Below, piece after piece: positions 45,429 through 57,800 of a stretch of DNA of 64,000 bases. The position numbers and the translations under genes were made by a program. Origin of the DNA: Ottelia alismoides (Eukaryota; Streptophyta; Magnoliopsida; Alismatales; Hydrocharitaceae); NCBI GenBank assembly GCA_037367405.1, contig JAZKJV010010526.1, positions 1-64,000 on the forward strand. The letters run 5' to 3'. Position 1 is the first letter of the stretch, and the number at the start of each line of letters is the position of its first letter. The notes under the pieces were generated by a model, which did not search any database, was not told the DNA's origin, and saw only the letters and a list, made by a program, of their open reading frames with translations.

Positions 45429-47461
45429 TGTGATGCCCCACCCTGCAGAAGGAGCATCGGACCAAACTCCTTAGGATCCAGATACTCAGCAATAGACACA
45501 TTCATACATCATGATTAACATTCGGAATGTAAAGCAGGAAATATATATAGTAAAATTCTCAAATGACATTTATCTATTCATGATTCCCAAAATATTATAA
45601 GTTTGCAATAGAGTCCACAATATATTCTTACATGACTAACAACTTAAACTGCAAGAACTATAAAAGTATAACAACAATTATTATAACTCTACAAGTGAAA
45701 CTATACCCTGAGTCTGGGATAAACTGCAGAAGCTGAAGTCATTGTTGCTGCTCAGCAACCTGTAAACCTAGATGAGTTTCCAAAGAAGAAGTATGTATGA
45801 GCAAAAAGCTCAGTACAACTAAAACATGCAAACACTACAATACGAAGAAAGTGTAAAATAGTAAAGAAAGGGATATTCATGTTCCATTATTACTCTTGTC
45901 ATTACTATTCACTATCCTAGAAATCTATAAAATAGTTATTATAAAATACACAAAAACTACTACTTGTACTCTAAAAGTGTCAGTATTATCGTCCATAGAT
46001 AAGTTCATCAATTTTACATTTACTTACATGAATCGTTGGGGGTTAATTCAATATGCTCATGTACATAGATATTCTATTAGTTCAAGACACATTTCCATCA
46101 TTTAGTTTCTGAGTTCAAATAATAATAAAATCATCTCAACAGTCACATCATGTGTACTAGAGCACTCAACTCGAGCAACCAACCCCAAATCCAACTTCAA
46201 CACATTTCTCCCAGCCTACCCTTCACGAGGGGAATACCCGGGAATGAGTACATCGTGACCAAATGGGACCGCACCTGATACACCCTTGTAAAAAAAGTAC
46301 GACTCTTCGACGAGTGTCGTACTAGGGATGCGGACTTACCGACTGTACCCCTAGCACTAAGCTCAACCGACAGAGTTGCGGAACACACCGACAGACCCGC
46401 GGAACCAAAACTAACAGTCCATCAAGGACTCACCGGGACCATGAGATATGCGCTTTACTCTCGGGTATACTAACTTCTGTAGGTATAACGAATGCAACAA
46501 ACAATGATAAAGTAATAAATCAATATTTATTTCATTTGTTAATTAAATATTTACTTAAGAACAATATCACACTGATCATGATATTTCCTCCCTTGGGTTA
46601 TAGTCATCACAGTGTCTAACTACAAATATTCACAATCGATCATTGATTATTTCTCACAAATAAGCATACGCTAACCATGCCACTTATGTATTCCATCGAG
46701 TGACTCTGAATCTATTAAGAATGCTAGGTGCAACGTGCCACCCAACTCGTCCGTAGGGGTTACGACCTTCGGGATATATACGAAGGGCCTAATGGTGCAT
46801 GTCCCAATCCTTGTGACTCCTAACTCCATGTACACAAACAATGTTAAATATTCATTCATTTGAGTTCTTATTGAATATTGGAAGTTAGGGAGATATATTT
46901 CCATTGGTACATCATACGACTATCATTCATGACTATGTTATGAAGAGTTTAAGCGTACTTTATCATTTAGCTTATATGTCTAAAAGTAGAAGAACCAGCA
47001 CTAGCGATTATTACAATGTATTATTCATGATGTCAATCAATGTATTATAATAGTTATAAGTAATTTGTGTGTCTTCCAAATGGAACTACCTATATCTAGA
47101 TGTTAATTATCACAACTATGGATGAAACATCCTTGGATGTATATTTAAGTCACATAATCTGAATCTTGACCGACTAAGGTAATTGGCATATCATAAGTAT
47201 AGCATATTATACTTGTATATCTATTGCATGTGGAAGATCAAGTTATTTGCACGCATGTTACACATAGAAAGTAGTTTATCAGTAGATTTGGTATTGATTT
47301 GTAAGAAATACTAATATGTTAACTCACGTTCACGAAACAAATCAAAATCTTTATTCTTTCAAATATATAGTCGATGATTTTCCATAAATTTTTAAATGTA
47401 CTACAACTATTTGATCATCATCAACTTGACCAAGTTGTGGTGTTGTACCTAGGGTTCTACA
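45429..47461 (-). repeat. 5' LTR of gag-only element, promoter deleted (2.03 kb)
   Basis: Minus-strand ends are TGTAGAACCC (47461) and GGGGCATCACA (45429). Relative to the 3' LTR it lacks about 2 kb, joined exactly at ATTTTCCA (47378-47385), an octamer found at both deletion ends in the 3' LTR (34002-34009 and 43175-43182). This is a short-repeat deletion that removed the TATA box, so the element could no longer be transcribed from its own 5' end. Confidence 0.88.
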
Positions 47462-47660
47462 AATACTACGCCTCCGACAATAGCTTGATGTACAAAGATA
47501 AAGTCAAATGTTGACATGACATGCACATCAAAAGAAAGACCTTTGAACCTGGCCAAAAAATTTCGTTGTTTAATGCGAAGTTGAAGATTTTTCTAGTGAA
47601 ATTAAAGAGCAAATGGACAAGGGCATACAGAGTTAGAACTGTGTATGATAGTGGAAGTGT
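47462..47660 (+). pseudogene. Element B: integrase C-terminal remnant (copy 1)
   Basis: After the TSD the frame continues from 32054: YASDNSLMYKDKVKCWHDMH, then TFEPGQKISLFNAKLKIF and KWTRAYRVRTVYDSG, equivalent to element A residues 473 onward. The GPY motif is decayed (TRAY), and a stop follows after DSGSVLI. It is separated from its N-terminal part by 15.4 kb of inserted DNA. Confidence 0.88.
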
Positions 47661-48556
47661 CTTAATATGAGAATTGTCAGCTGAGGCACAACCTTTCATT
47701 CTCAGCTGTCAATTGCTGAAGCTATACTTAGAGCATGATACATTCTTTCTTGTTGTTGACTCTACATGTAATTTTTGATGAAGAGTTAATTGCTTCAACA
47801 ACTTTAGTGGAGCTGGACAATGCTCCTTAAAATATCTTTGATTAATTTTTTCTTTTTATCTTCTTTTCTTCTTTTCATTTTCATTCTTCTAATTTGTTAA
47901 TTCTTCTATATAGCATTCATCCCACTTATGTATGTTATACTTAGGATATGTGTCATCCTAAGTATAGTAGGGATGAGTGCACTCAGGTTATTCATTATTC
48001 ATTATCTCGCTTGTCTCTCAATTTTTGACATGTTGTCAATAATTTGCCATAAGTATAGGGGGTACAAGCTGAGCCTAGTGATTTCGTACATTATGTTCCT
48101 CGTTCATCCCTATTTTATACAGTCAGCTATACTTAGGATTAGTTGATCCTAAGTATAGGGGGGATGATCGACTTCTCAGTTTTTATTTAGTCATTGTAGT
48201 ATAAGCTTTCCTCTACATAGCATGAGTTATGTCTTCCTTTTTCTCTCTAACCTATGAAGACATAGGTCAAGCAAAAAATATGGAGGTCGTATATACATTG
48301 TATATACTTTAGCCATAACTCGTACTTTGTATTTTCAATAAATATGTCTAATATACTATATGGATAAGAATATACAATTAATCAATTGTAAAGAATAGAC
48401 TTGCATATGTATAAAATTTTTCATATATCCTTGGTTTAAAAATATTTTACAAAATGATTTGAAAAATGGTTGTAAAATATCTTGAAAAATATTTTGAAAT
48501 CTGTTTGGAAATATTTTGTAAAATGTTTTCAAACCTTTATAAAAATATTATTGTAA
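47661..48556 (+). other. Element B tail with PPT-like hairpins (copy 1)
   Basis: It holds a TTATACTTAGG/CCTAAGTATAG hairpin at 47936-47972, a lone AAGTATAGGGGG at 48052-48063, a full hairpin CTATACTTAGG...CCTAAGTATAGGGGGG at 48127-48165, the CATAACTCGTACTTT block at 48301-48327 and A/T-rich TTTGTAAAATGTTTT words. It is cut at the duplication junction. Confidence 0.75.
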
Positions 48557-48590
48557 GCATGTATTATTTAGGAGTATGGAATAATACATA
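48551..48590. repeat. Tandem-duplication junction with inverted 24-bp loop
   Basis: After the tail sequence ends (about 48556) come a 2-3 base filler and then 48559-48582, which is the exact reverse complement of 41338-41361, the loop of the hairpin at 41316-41380. Direct-orientation sequence then resumes (48580 equals 41352). The inverted loop places the duplication breakpoint in the palindrome. Confidence 0.88.
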
Positions 48591-51526
48591 ATGGTAAGAA
48601 TATATTCAGGTTATAGTAACCTCTATACCATTATATAAGAAACTATAATATTTAAAGGTATCACGATTGACTAATCATGTTATCGTATCCAGTAGGTTAC
48701 CGAATAATAATGCACACTATATTTTATACCCGCTCAAGTGTAATAATGGGATTTCTAACAAAAAGAAAACAAACTTCACCATAATTTAGCAACCCACGTC
48801 ATATTATGTCTATTCCAACGTGATGCTTATTTTATGATGTATAATGATAATGAATGGATTTTATCTCTTCCTAATTAATGCATGTGTAAATGTGTATAGC
48901 ATACAAACAACAAAAATGTGTTGCCAATGTACACATGTTTGGGTAGTAATCAAGATGTACGAGTGTACATATCTAAATTTATTATTTGCATATAACCTCT
49001 ACAATAGTCCATCTTGATCAATTTCCTTTTTTTGGGAAAATTTAAACACTAAAAGTAACCGATGCATTTAAGTATCCTTGCAATGCTATGCATTGTTGAA
49101 ACGTCGTACTTATTCATATGCGACTGAGTGCTCACGTTTCATATGTTTTGAATTTTTAAGGTCTCATGGAGTTTTAGTGCTAAATTAAAGTAATAGCATT
49201 CATTCTAATTCATTATGTTTCCAAGTATTTCTAATTCATTTTATTCCAAGGAAAATAAATCATGCCCATGTGCGTGATATGCTAAGTGTAGAATTCCAAT
49301 CCAATCTATCATTTATTTTAATTCAAGAAACTCTCATATTATACGATTGGAATTATATCCGGCTCAACCTGCTTTTAGATAATTAACAATAAGGTATCGA
49401 AGTAACATGTTTCGTTATATTGGTCCAACAATCATGTGCTATGGATGTTATTGATTCAGGAATTCCTAAGGATCAAAGGAAAAATATTAGCATAATGTGC
49501 ATAGCACGATACAACACGAATAACTGTCTATAAAGTGCACGACAAATATATTTAAGGCTCTAGATATATTCATAAGAAAGGATCGATAATCGCATAGAAA
49601 CTAACAACAAGGAGGGAAAAAGATCATCGTTACGCCCATACTCATCATGCTAATATCATTAGGAACTTTTTATGATCATAATATAGATATAGTCCACAAA
49701 ATAAGCCACAATACGTCTATTCCATTTTATTAAATCTTTAGGAACATGAACAACCATCAATCTCCACACGAAAGGGAAGGGGATACCCATCCAGCAAGAG
49801 GGACACGAAGGTCCATAGGATACAAGTAAGGCGAGAAAATTATAAATAAAGAGAGAGGGGACCGTACCTTTATTGGCATTCTCATATGGAATACCATATC
49901 TTCGCTCTAAGATGTATCCCACATATTATCCCGGCCATAGAAACCTCTAAATTACAAAAGCATTTTCTTAGATCTAACCCATAAGCAAAATCATGAAACA
50001 TATGGAGAGTGAGAGCTGATCTTACATTTCTAATGGTAGATTCGTAGAGGAAGATGAGAGAAAGCTCCTCTCCCAAAAAAATGTGACGATTCACCACTTT
50101 CGTGACGATTTGATGGAGCAACGAGGAGCTTGGAAGGTGGGAGATAGTGGGTGGTAGCTAGGGTTTGAAAATGAGAGGAGAGAACATACCAAGGGGTCTT
50201 TTATATCCCTAAACTAATATTTGGGCGGATCTCTAAAGTGGATCCCGTTAAAATTTCGTATAACAACTTAAGAGTTGACCCCTCTTCACTAAAATAATCA
50301 TATCTCATTCATCCGATGTCTGATTTGCAAAATTTCAGATGCGTTGGAATCCTGACGACGATATGCATCCAATAAGCTATTATTCTACCTCAAAATTTAA
50401 TTTTCCATAAATTTTTAAATGTACTGCAACTATTTGATCATCATCAACTTGACCAAGTTGTGGTGCTATACATGGGGTTTTACATCATAACAATCTTAAA
50501 ACAAGTTTCGTCCTCGATACTTCAGAGAATAGTAGAAGTTGCAGTCACTCTTGATTCATAGCATATTTTATATCCATCTAGTATATCATACCTAATATCC
50601 AATACATCATGTACATATATTATTGGTATAGGACACATGTCTATTACAATCTGCAAATGGCTATCTACATACCTTAAGGTTATCACTTTTGAAAATAAAA
50701 AAATCCTAAAATGCATCTTTCTTATCCCGAAGTAGATAGCAATCTTAAAAGAATGATTCTTATTTCGTACAGAAATGAACCCGCATCTGAACTCTACTTA
50801 TCACGAGAGTGATAATAATCTTAATAGAATCGATAACAATCTTTAAGAATTACGGTTATCACCTTCAATGATAACACTCTTAAAGTATTCCCCTTATTAG
50901 TCAGGAAGATGGATCTATATCCAATCTCTGCTTATCATGAGAGTGATAATAGTCCTGATAAGACCTTTTTATTGTGATCGATGATAACAACTTAAAAATT
51001 TATAGTGATCATTCAGTGTTAAGAATATTAAAAAATATGTTATTACCTTTAATTATTACTAACAAAAGAAACAATGTTATCGTAACTAGAGATAACAATC
51101 TTAAAAAGAATCAAGCCATCTCTTTCAGTCCTTAATATTTTCTTACAAATTAGTGTAGACTACCTAATGCGAGTCTCTATATCACTATAATTTAGCACTT
51201 ATCATCCTTTGAACTCGTTTAGATTATCATTCTTTAAGAAGGTACCAAGACATTTAAGAATCGTCATAATTATAATCATCAAGAAGGATATAATCCATAC
51301 ATCATACTATCTGTATAGGCATACTCTGCACTACCAAAAAATACACAAGGAACATCGTTCATGATCATACACATAAACACATTATCACATATTTTTCATT
51401 TAGAATTACAAGAGAATTTAATAGTCATCAGATTCATTACATCAGTCACATACCTTGAATATATTTTTGTTCCTTTTCATCAACATGTGGATACTCATCA
51501 GGTGTGGCGACAACCCCACTACTAGC

Positions 51527-52438
51527 TCACCGAGAACATTTAGCTTGGGTGTGGCCCCTCTTGCCACAAGTATAACATCTTCGAGATCAAGTACTTCCCC
51601 TTGGTCCATTTGTGGAGGAACTTGTTGTAGCCTCATCATTCATTAGTTCCATAGGCAGAGATTCGTGATCAGTGGTTTGATAAGGCATCAAAATTTCTTG
51701 GTCATCATTGTCATTTTCATTTAAATATGTACTTTTCAATTTCTTGTCATGATGTAAGTCTTCCATACGAGATATTACTTCTACCATCTCGCGGATAGTG
51801 AATGGTCGACAAGAAGAGAGGCTATGTTGAATATCTAGGCGAAGTCCACGCCAAAACTTTAGGATTCGTTCATCCTCACACATTTCAAGCATGGATGAAT
51901 GGCATGCTAACTCATCAAATTAGATATGATATTCTCTAGCTGACATCGATCCTTGTTTCAACTCATCATATTCTTTCCTTTTCTCCTAACCTAGAAGTCA
52001 GGAAAAAATTGTTCTCTAAATGATTTCACAAAATTGTCCCAAGTCAAATGATGTGGTAAATGTCATGATAAGGTGCTCCACCACCACTTCGCATGCTCAC
52101 TCAAGGAGTATTCAGCAAATGGCATCCAACAGTCTTCGGGTGATTGAATAATCTTGAGAACTTTCTCAATCTTTTCTAACCAAACATCAACATTCTCAGG
52201 AGTAGTATCTCCTACAAACTCTAGTACTTGATCCTTGCAATAGCTAGCAAAGATTTTCTGATTTTTCTGGAAGACATCCTCAGTAGATGGAGGGGGAAGC
52301 AGAACGTTAGTACTACCCTTGCTCTGAAGGGTACGAATGAATTCTTCAAATCCATTAAGTCTTTGTTCTAGGATCTTTAGTGAGAATGTCCATCATCATT
52401 GCCAATTGTCTAGTCATCTCACCATCAGAAAGCGACAT
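51527..52438 (-). pseudogene. gag: Gag of the gag-only element (copy 2, decayed)
   Basis: This is the duplicate of 44319-45230 with the same frameshifts, the same TGA before the knuckle and the intact CYTCGKRGHTQAKC motif. It has gained a nonsense codon, TAA at 51922-51920, where copy 1 reads Lys (HIKFDEL). The shared lesions show that decay began before duplication, and the extra stop arose after it. Confidence 0.87.
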
Positions 52439-52636
52439 AATTCTGCATGAATCAATTACACTCATCAGTCTCTAGATATCTAATGTCTCACATCCTAGGA
52501 CTCTTTTGGGAAATCATTCATGTTGGACTAAATATCAGAGTCGGGAGACTCCAATATAATCCAGACATTCTGAATACTACTAATAATCATAACATATAAA
52601 TGATGGCTAATGGAGTATCCTTGATCTAATACCATC

Positions 52637-54670
52637 TGTGATGCCCCACCCTGCAGAAGGAGCATCGGACCAAACTCCTTAGGATCCAGATACTCAGCAA
52701 TAGACACATTCATACATCATGATTAACATTCGGAATGTAAAGCAGGAAATGTATATAGTAAATTTCTCAAATGACATTTATCTATTCATGATTCCCAAAA
52801 TATTATAAGTTTGCAATAGAGTCCACAATATATTCTTACATGACTAACAACTTAAACTGCAGGAACTATAAAAGTATAACAACAATTATTACAACTCTAC
52901 AAGTGAAACTGTACCCTGAGTCTGTTATAAACTGCAGAAGCTGAAGTCATTGCTGCTGCTCAGCAACCTGTAAACCTAGACGAGTTTCCAAAGAAGAAGT
53001 ATGTATGAGCAAAAAGCTCAGTACAACTAAAACAGGCAAACACTACAATACGAAGAAAGTGTAAAATAGTAAAGAAAGGGATATTCATGTTTCATTATTA
53101 TTCTTGTCATTACTATTCACTATCCTAGAAATCTATAAAATAGTTATTATAAAATACACAAAAACTACTACTTGTACTCTAAAAGTGTCACTATTATCGT
53201 CCATAGATAAGTTCATCAATTTTACATTTACTTACGTGAATCGTTGGGGGTTAATTCAATATTCTCATGTACATAGATATTCTATTAGTTCAAGACACAT
53301 TTCCATCATTTAGTTTCTGAGTTCAAATAATAATGAAATCATCTCAACAGTCACATCATGTGTACTAGAGCACTCAACTCGAGCAACCAACCCCAAATCC
53401 AACTTCAACACATTTCTCCCAGCCTACCCTTCACGAGGGGAATACCCGGGAATGAGTACATCGCGACCAAATGGGACCGCACCTGATACACCCTTGTAAA
53501 AAAAGTACGAGTCTTCGACGAGTGTCGTACTAGGGATGCGGACTTACCGACTGTACCCCTAGCACTACGCTCAGCCGATAGAGTTTCGGAACACACCGAC
53601 AGACCCGCGGAACCAAAACTAACACTCCATCCAGGATTCACATGGGACCATGAGATATGCGCTTTACTCTTGGGTATACTAACTTCTGTAGGTATAACGA
53701 ATGCAACAAACAATGATAAAGTAATAAATCAATATTTATTTCATTTGTTAATTAAATATTTACTTAAGAACAATATCACACTGATCATGGGATTTCCTCC
53801 CTTGGGTTATAGTCATCACAGTGTCTAACTACAAATATTCACAATCGATCATTGATTATTTCTTACAAATAAGCATACGCTAACCATGCCACTTATCTAT
53901 TCCATCGAGTGACTCTGAATCTATTGAGAATGCTAGGTGCAACGTATCACCCAACTCGTCCGTAGGGGTTACGATCTTCGGGATATATACGCAGGGCCTA
54001 ATGGTGCATGTCCCAATCCTTGTGACTCCTAACTCCATGTACACAAACAATGTTAAATATTCATTCATTTGGGTTCTTATTGAATATTGGAAGTTAGGGA
54101 GATATATTTCCATTGGTACATCATACGACTATCATTCATGACTATGTTATGAAGAGTTTAAGCGTACTTTATCATTTAGCTTATATGTCTAAAAGTAGAA
54201 AAACCAGCACTAGCGATTATTACAATGTATTATTCATGATGGCAATCAATGTATTATAATAGTTATAAGTAATTTGTGTGTCTTCCAAATGGAACTACCT
54301 ATATCTAGATGTTAATTATTACAACTATGGATGAAACATCCTTGGATGTATATTTAAGTCACATAATCTGAATCTTGACCGACTAAGGTAATTGGCATAT
54401 CATAAGTATAGCATATTATACTTGTATATCTATTGCATGTGGAAGATCAAGTTATTTGCACGCATGTTACATATAGAAAGTAGTTTATCAGTAGATTTGG
54501 TATTGATTTGTAAGAAATACTAATATGTTAACTCACGTTCACGAAACAAATCAAAATCTTTATTCTTTCAAATATATAGTCGATGATTTTCCATAAATTT
54601 TTAAATGTACTACAACTATTTGATCATCATCAACTTGACCAAGTTGTGGTGCTATACATAGGGTTCTACA
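52637..54670 (-). repeat. 5' LTR of gag-only element (copy 2)
   Basis: It has the same ATTTTCCA deletion joint as 45429-47461, so the LTR deletion pre-dates the tandem duplication. The adjoining TSD here is the unmutated GATAC (54671-54675). Minus frames such as 53405-53713 are LTR sequence without domains. Confidence 0.87.
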
Positions 54671-54870
54671 GATACTACGCCTACGACAATAGCTTGATGT
54701 ACAAAGATAAAGTCAAATGTTGACATGACATGCACATCAAAAGAAAGACCTTTGAACCTGGCCAAAAAATTTCGTTGTTTAATGCGAAGTTGAAGATTTT
54801 TCTAGGGAAATTAAAGAGCAAATGGACAAGGGCATACAGAGTTAGAACTGTGTATGATAGTGGAAGTGTC
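54671..54870 (+). pseudogene. Element B: integrase C-terminal remnant (copy 2)
   Basis: Duplicate of 47462-47660 with the same reading (SLMYKDKVKCWHDMH, FEPGQK). It differs by a few bases; one change restores Gly in the KIFLGKLKSK stretch, as in element A (FPGKLQS), so copy 1 carries the derived base there. Confidence 0.85.
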
Positions 54871-57787
54871 TTAATATGAGAATTGTCAGCTGAGGCACAA
54901 CCTTTCATTCTCAGTTGTCAATTGCTGAAGCTATACTTAGAGCATGTTACATTCTTTCTTGTTGTCGACTCTACATGTAATTTTGATGAAGAGTTTATTG
55001 CTTCAACAACTTTAGTGGAGCTGGACAATGCTCCTTAAAATATCTTTGATTATTTTTTTTCTTTTTATCTTCTTTTCATTTTCATTCTTCTAATTTGTTA
55101 AATCTTCTATATAGCATTCATCCCACTTATGTATGTTATACTTAGGATATGTGTCATCCTAAGTATAGTAGGGATGAGTGCACTCAGGTTATTCATTATT
55201 CATTATCTCGCTTGTCTCTCAATTTTTGACATGTTGTCAATAATTTACCATAAGTATAGGGGGTACAAGCTGAGCCTAGTGATTTCGTACATTATGTTCC
55301 TCGGTCATCCATATTTTATACAGTCAGCTATACTTAGGATTAGTTGATCCTAAGTATAGGGGGGATGATCGACTTCTCAGTTTTTATTTAGTCGTTGTAG
55401 TATAAGCTTTCCTCTACATAGCATGAGTTATGTCTTCCTTTTTCTCTCTAACCTATGAAGACATAGGTCAAGCAAAAAATATGGAGGTCGTATATACATT
55501 GTATATACTTTAGCCATAACTCGTACTTTGTATTTTCAATAAATATGTCTAATATACTATATGGATAAGAATATACAATTAATCAATTGTAAAGAATAGA
55601 CTTTAATATGTATAAAAATTTTCATATATTCTTTGGTTTAAAAATATTTTACAAAATGATTTGAAAAATGGTTGTAAAATATCTTGAAAAATATTTTAAA
55701 ATTGTTTGGAAATATTTTGTAAAATGTTTTCAAACCTTTATAAAAATATTTTATTTGTATAAAATACTTTTATTATTTGAATAAATTGTTCTGAAAATCT
55801 ATTCGCAAATAGTTTGGAAAATGATTGTAAAACACTTTGAAGAAAACTATACATACTGTTTGAAAAATCTTTCCGAAATGATTTTCAAATTTTTAAATGT
55901 TTGCAAAAAATATTTGTAAAAGTTATTTGCAAAAATAAAACTTTTAAAAATGTTTATAGAATGTTTTGAAACTATTGTGAGAACTTTGTACATAATTCAG
56001 AGAAATAACAAGTTAAAACACTTAAAAAATATGTGTGTAAATAGCCACTAACATTCAACTAGTAAACTCCCAACGTAAAACACACCCTTATTCTTGTAAA
56101 TACAAATGCACTTCCATGTAAATATTTGCACATAACGCTTTTACTATTCCTTTTGTTGTTAAAAAATCCCTAAAATTTTGCAAAATTCAAAATCCATAAA
56201 AATCTGCAAAATGTTTTCAAAATCGTATACAAATTTACAAAACTTTTTTTCCAAAAATCCCATACAAATTTCAAAATTAGAAAATTGCTTCACAAAAATA
56301 TTTTTTTGCATTGCACACAACATTTGCATTTTTCGGAATGATCAAGACAATTGAACAAGTCCTAAATAAATTCCGAAGATTAGAGCTTGGTTTAAACCTT
56401 AATACACCTAATTTCTGAGGAAAACATTAGGGACTAGAATTGAGATGCTTAGGTCACCTTGACTTAATTCTATAGCTTCCATGAAACTATGTTCATGAGT
56501 CGATTCATTGTGTCTAACTAGAATCCTTCATATCATTTGTATGACTCTTAGGGCCTGTTTGGTTGCCAGGGTACCCCGGGGTACCCTGGCATACCCCTAG
56601 CTTCATCCCTGCATTCCTGGGTTGAGATTACTTGTATTGGCAATACAATTTCTTTGGTATAATGGTTTTTAACATTGTTCAAATACACTTATTAACATAA
56701 AAAACATATCATAATCACTAAAAAGTTAAAATAATACATAATCAATGTCACATCACATCGCAATTATCATTCCAACCATCCCAACCCTCCAAACAGCTAC
56801 TATTCACAGGAGGATACCCCAACCCAGCCCAACCCAGTCCAACCCAGTAACCAAACATACCCTTAAGACATTAGTCTGATTAGAAACCTTGCACTTAACC
56901 CTTAGCTCAACCCAGATGGATTGTTGAAAGATCTTGGATTCTATGTCAGGATGATGCTAGGCCACTATGTCAAGGGTGGCTCAGGAACCATTCTTGTTGA
57001 CTACAGAAACTGGTACTCTAACCAACTTCTTCTTGTAGCCAGAACATCTAACGATCGGAGACTGGATTGAGATAATGCTTCGGCTGGGGAATGGTCTGTT
57101 AGCACAACTTTTTCCAATACCTCAAAACATGGGCATACCAAATGACTCTATATTAATCTGGACATAAACAAGATTGCAAAGCAATGCAAATCAAAGAAAA
57201 TATTCAAAAGAATCCTACACGAAAATGTCCACAAAAATTTGAGCTTCAAGAAAAAGCATGCTTCTTGATGAAGACTCAGTTACACTGGCCGAGATTTACA
57301 AAGGAATGCGATGTCACTAGTCCATTCTCACTTCTTTTCCCATTCTTCTAACTTCTCCCTTTTCGATTGTGAAACTAAAGCACATGATCTTAGAAGGAAA
57401 TATCTATCTCCACGAGGATGAATTACTAGAGGAGCAGACTCCTTAATAGTTTAGCCGTTTGTCTGGGAAGAACTAGCAAATTCACACACATGGATCTGTC
57501 ATTTCAAGATACCAAGAGTATGTGATTGAGAGGATGGTTTTGACCAGACTGTGAATGGTATGAAATAACAGGATTAAGGAACGTAACGGCAGTTGTGCAT
57601 CATTTCCTAACCTTGAAGTGGTTCCGAACAAAACCAAGAATCCAAAGGTCTTAACTGAGCTCGAAACTTTGATTTTATCAAGACGAGTTTAAAAGTCAAA
57701 AATTGTTCCAAATTCTTTCTTTTTCTTTTCTTTATTTTATTTTTTTGCACCTACTAACGTGAGTATTTACCAGGGACTAGCAATGGT
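54871..57787 (+). other. Element B tail (copy 2 and native continuation)
   Basis: The hairpin array repeats at 55137-55360 and the CATAACTCGTACTTT block at 55502-55529. After 55752 the tail continues with an A/T-rich zone of TTTGAAAAAT and TTTGTAAAAT words (to about 56340), a Tourist-like MITE (56551-56862) and a decayed version of the tail block conserved in A and m1 (56940-57130, CATCTAACGATCGGAG). It then runs to the PPT. No coding sequence is seen. Confidence 0.7.
56551..56862. mobile_element. Tourist-like (PIF/Harbinger) MITE, 312 bp
   Basis: Terminal inverted repeats GGGCCTGTTTGGTT and (complement of the right end) GGGTATGTTTGGTT match at 12 of 14 bases and are flanked by the 3-bp target duplication TTA (56548-56550, 56863-56865). 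The size, TTA target and GGGCCTGTTTGGTT end fit Tourist-type MITEs. A perfect 26-bp palindrome (56565-56590, half-site GCCAGGGTACCCC) lies just inside the left end. The right subterminal part carries AACCCAG(C/T)CC repeats. Confidence 0.85.
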
Positions 57788-57800
57788 AAGTATAGGGGAG
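57788..57800 (+). promoter_or_regulatory. Polypurine tract of element B
   Basis: AAGTATAGGGGAG directly precedes TGATGAATC at 57801. A weakened pre-PPT stem, TTTACCAGGGACTAGCAA, lies just upstream. Confidence 0.75.

Larger units (their letters stand above)
32055..47461 (-). mobile_element. Gag-only LTR retrotransposon inserted in element B
   Basis: Orientation is minus: 5' LTR 45429-47461, initiator-Met PBS 45409-45426, gag 45230-44319, a 1-kb non-coding stretch, then 3' LTR 43259 to 32055, the latter split by the CACTA at 34128-41315. LTR ends are TGT...ACA, with a 5-bp TSD. No protease or pol is present and the interior is only 2.2 kb, so it is a non-autonomous gag-carrying element. Its gag and its iMet PBS fit a Ty3/gypsy chromovirus-like source such as Tekay/Del, but that assignment is tentative. 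Confidence 0.85.
41352..48556. repeat. Tandem duplication, copy 1 (about 7.2 kb)
   Basis: The block runs from just inside the CACTA right flank through the 3' LTR remainder, gag interior, 5' LTR, integrase C-terminal remnant and part of element B's tail. It repeats at 48580-55752 with an offset of 7208-7228 bp and only scattered differences (about 98% by eye). Examples are a 17-bp loss near 50830 and a new stop in the second gag. Confidence 0.93.
48580..55752. repeat. Tandem duplication, copy 2
   Basis: This contains a partial 3' LTR (48580-50484), interior (50485-52636), 5' LTR copy (52637-54670), integrase remnant (54671-54870) and tail (54871-55752), in the order of copy 1. It lacks the CACTA and the outer part of the 3' LTR. 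The original tail of element B continues after 55752, so this copy carries the native right boundary. Confidence 0.92.
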
